Part shown: positions 9,015 to 10,761 of the stretch, piece after piece | Layout of the letters: every line of letters starts with the position of its first letter | Position numbering within the stretch: the first letter of the stretch is position 1 | Assembly: GCA_002751075.1 (NCBI GenBank) | Contig: NAOQ01000681.1 | Location: 2,188 to 12,948 of the forward strand | Reading direction: 5' to 3' | Source: Ichthyophonus hoferi | Lineage: Eukaryota > Opisthokonta > Ichthyosporea > Ichthyophonida > Ichthyophonidae | DNA length: 10,761 bases | Notes under the pieces: generated by a model | The model's input: only the letters and a program-made list of their open reading frames with translations | Databases searched by the model: none | Told to the model about the DNA's origin: nothing | Position numbers and translations under genes: made by a program

Positions 9015-9753
9015 ACAGTCCATCATTAGGAAAAAGTAGGAATTCATAACGTAAATTTTCAGTAAACGTTGGGTCATATGTAGCGTTGTGAAATCAATGA
9101 TACTCGTGAAGCTTAATTAATACAAAACAATAGAAAAAAACATGAACAAGTATGATACCCAAACAACAAGAAACAGATAAAGAGGTATCGAAAATACGAA
9201 GTTTCAAGTGATTAGGTAGTATACTATAGAGGGGAAGGGTAGAAGAAAGAAATTGTTCAATATTAAGTTCCTGTGTGTAGCTAAACCTAAAAAAAATACC
9301 AATATTATTTTTGCACACTTGTCTTTGCATTGTATATACCTTTTGCCAGGCCGCCTGGTTAACCTTTAAATCGTACCGCCACTCTTCGGCAGTTCCTGCA
9401 GAAAAATAGCACGCTACAAGCTTCCCATGGGCTTTGATTATTCTAATCTCATCATCTGTGACTTCAAAAAGATCAACATTTACAATATCTACTTCAGCCA
9501 TAGTTTCTTGAGTTAAAGGAACATAATGACACTCGTCTTTCTTTTTGCTGTATTTTGTAGGGCACCATGCCCTGTTTAACCACCTCATATTACGGGTAAT
9601 TTGAGGCCAGGGAGGTGTGGATTCACTTATAGGTACAACTGACTTAGGATCCTTGGGTAAAGTTGAGGTTGTTTTGCTAGCTTGTATGCCTATGGAACGG
9701 TTTATGCAAATGCACGCAAGCAAAAGATGGGTATATAAAGTATGCAGACTCAT
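7008..9753 (-). CDS. Secreted GH114-like glycoside hydrolase, three exons, complete
   Basis: The exons on the minus strand are 9753-9340, 8693-8337 and 7472-7008, giving 1236 nt and 411 residues. Junctions are CAAAAG|GTATAT...GTGTAG|ATT and CATCT|GTAAGT...GCAAAG|GCA, both phase 0. Residues 1-25 look like a signal peptide ending near IQA. GH114 landmarks follow in order: VDIVNVDLFEV (88-98), GKLVACYFSAGTAEEWR (110-126), GNRMRGWSDEIWLDIR (141-156), RGCDIIEPDNVD (175-186), YNMWLAQYTHSLGMAIGLKND (232-252), FFDFLVVEE (262-270) and SPFINARKAIF (282-292). Characterised relatives are fungal endo-alpha-1,4-galactosaminidases such as Ega3. From memory, their catalytic pair is an Asp and a Glu; here D183 and E269 or E270 are the best candidates. 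Oddities are a basic insert at about 189-220, loss of the cysteines usual after the NEEC-type motif, and a tail with CxxC at 367-370 and 394-397. N-glycosylation sequons are at N211 and N344. Family call firm; substrate unproven. Confidence 0.88.
7473..8336 (-). other. Second intron of the GH114 gene (864 nt)
   Basis: The donor is GTAAGT, a possible branch site is TTCTAACC about 25 nt before the end, and the acceptor is the unusual CAAAG. The body is AT-rich with a TATATA run near 7880-7905 and an A-rich stretch near 7828-7850. I see no other gene or element in it. Confidence 0.82.
8694..9339 (-). other. First intron of the GH114 gene (646 nt)
   Basis: The donor is GTATAT. A perfect TACTAAC branch site (plus-strand GTTAGTA at 8711-8717) precedes the acceptor GTGTAG. 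The intron contains the TTA microsatellite. Reading straight through the donor stays open for 81 more codons, ending at 9094, with a hydrophobic stretch near its end. Confidence 0.88.
8962..9014. repeat. (TTA)n microsatellite
   Basis: A degenerate AAT/ATT lead-in is followed by a pure TTA run to about 9014. It lies inside the first GH114 intron. It is the same motif class as the ATT tract at 2811. Confidence 0.93.
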
Positions 9754-9767
9754 TTTTCACTATATAA

Positions 9768-10761
9768 AAAACGTATGATAATATATATATTCGTCTATAT
9801 ATAAGTTTGTTTGCACAACGTAGTTTTTCCTGTTTTCACATTATTTTTATCATTAAATGCCTCTTGATTGGCTATTACTCTGGATCAATCATATTAGTAC
9901 CCTACTCTGATTTTAAGTCAATTGCTGGTGCGTTATTTATAGATTTAATGGAACGGCAATAAAATTTCAGGCTCACATCAACATTCATTAGAAATATAGA
10001 AATACCAAACATATAATCAGGGTGTTTTATTGGATTAATTGATAGATAAGACCAATAGCAAATTAACATATCACTAGAACCCAATGATATTCAGAGGAGT
10101 GTGAAATATTACCATTAATAAAGACAAACTGGTGAACATCAATGATTAGACTAAAATATAATTAGAAAGTTTGTAAAACAATGATAAATTAGGGTATCTT
10201 AATAGAAATTATTTAATTTAACATAAGGTATATAATAAAGTCTTAAGTTGATGGCAAGTATAGCTCAGAAGGTCAAATGCTTATTTTTGTAATAACGTAT
10301 TTATAAGATTCTGTAGGAGTTCTATCGACGTGTCCACAGTTCTTCAGGATCTCCAATTGATTTCCGTGAATAATAGTTGGTTACACTGGGCAAGCGATAG
10401 TAATGGCTAATTGATCTAATCTACTTTCAATAGAGGACAATGTAATAGCAGGTGTATATGTTGACTCTATCTCTAACTGTTTATATCAATTGGACTCAGC
10501 TATGAGTTCAGGATGTATTCCTGACTTAATACGCTTGGGTGCAATAGTGCTTATAGCGCAGTGTGTACAATCAGTAAGAGGTGCCTTATTACAATGTAAA
10601 TAATAACTATTGCCACTATTTAATTTAATGTTAGTAGGCAGTTCTCTTACTTCTGAACGAGTGAGATATCTGAATACCAATATCGATTATCGTATGTAAG
10701 TGCCAATGGTGGATTAGACATTGCAATAACGATGTGATTATTACAAACATATAGTTAAATG
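9768..10761. other. Possible decayed or unrecognised coding region, strand unclear
   Basis: No intact gene can be assigned here, yet open stretches are long for such AT-rich DNA. On the minus strand, 10486-10680 is open for 64 codons (it includes PKRIKSGIHPELIAES and SGNSYYLHCNKAPLTDCTHC), and further protein-like runs in the same frame continue below it. Positions 9902-10084 are open for 60 codons. On the plus strand, 9768-9959 is open for 64 codons (SDFKSIAGALFIDLMERQ) and 10415-10600 for 62 (SIEDNVIAGVYVDSISN). None of these long runs is bounded by a normal ATG gene start, and I recognise no family. It may be a relic of a gene or mobile element, terminal exons of a gene extending right of the window, or chance. 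The left part overlaps the GH114 promoter. Confidence 0.3.
9795..9872 (-). promoter_or_regulatory. Probable GH114 promoter: CCAAT box and TATA-like element
   Basis: Reading the minus strand, GCCAATCA (plus-strand positions 9865-9872) is a canonical CCAAT box, bound in fungi by the HAP/CBC (NF-Y) complex. It lies about 115 nt upstream of the ATG. CTTATATATAG (9795-9805) is TATA-like and sits 42-52 nt upstream of the ATG. A second TATATA at 9761-9766 is probably too close to the start codon to act. The order and spacing suit a short 5' leader. CCAAT pentamers are frequent throughout this window, which lowers the weight of this one. Confidence 0.45.

Overview
The window is AT-rich nuclear eukaryotic DNA. 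Its genes are split by AT-rich introns of roughly 200-1000 nt with GT...AG ends. Several introns carry near-consensus branch sites (TACTAAC or ACTAAC), and the spacers are full of microsatellites. The two genes found are a CTR9 homologue and a secreted glycoside hydrolase of family GH114, which is best known from fungi and bacteria. Together with the branch sites, this points to a fungus, probably an early-diverging, intron-rich lineage. The lineage is an inference; no ribosomal or mitochondrial marker is present.

Layout: positions 1-749 hold a TATG microsatellite, a perfect 34-bp tandem duplication and AT-rich sequence, probably the end of an upstream CTR9 intron. Positions 750-5718 (+) hold the last ten recognisable exons of CTR9, a Paf1-complex subunit. 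They give 293 codons plus stop; the TPR-rich N-terminal part lies off the left edge. Positions 5719-7007 are the gap between two convergent genes, with no gene seen. Positions 7008-9753 (-) hold a complete three-exon gene for a 411-residue secreted GH114-like protein, related to endo-alpha-1,4-galactosaminidase/polygalactosaminidase. Upstream of it are a canonical CCAAT box and a TATA-like element. Positions 9768-10761 contain no assignable gene, but open stretches of over 60 codons lie on both strands, suggesting a decayed or unrecognised coding region.

The two genes have unrelated roles: nuclear transcription elongation and chromatin modification for CTR9, and secreted or cell-wall polysaccharide turnover for the GH114 protein. 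Nothing suggests they act together. The most interesting points are the modular in-phase exons of the CTR9 charged tail, two non-canonical AAAG splice acceptors, a branch site buried in a predicted hairpin, an intronic cluster of TGACGT half-sites, the unusual GH114 architecture (lost family cysteines, basic insert, CxxC-CxxC tail), and the two-strand open region at the right edge. I did not find a convincing new multi-gene system.
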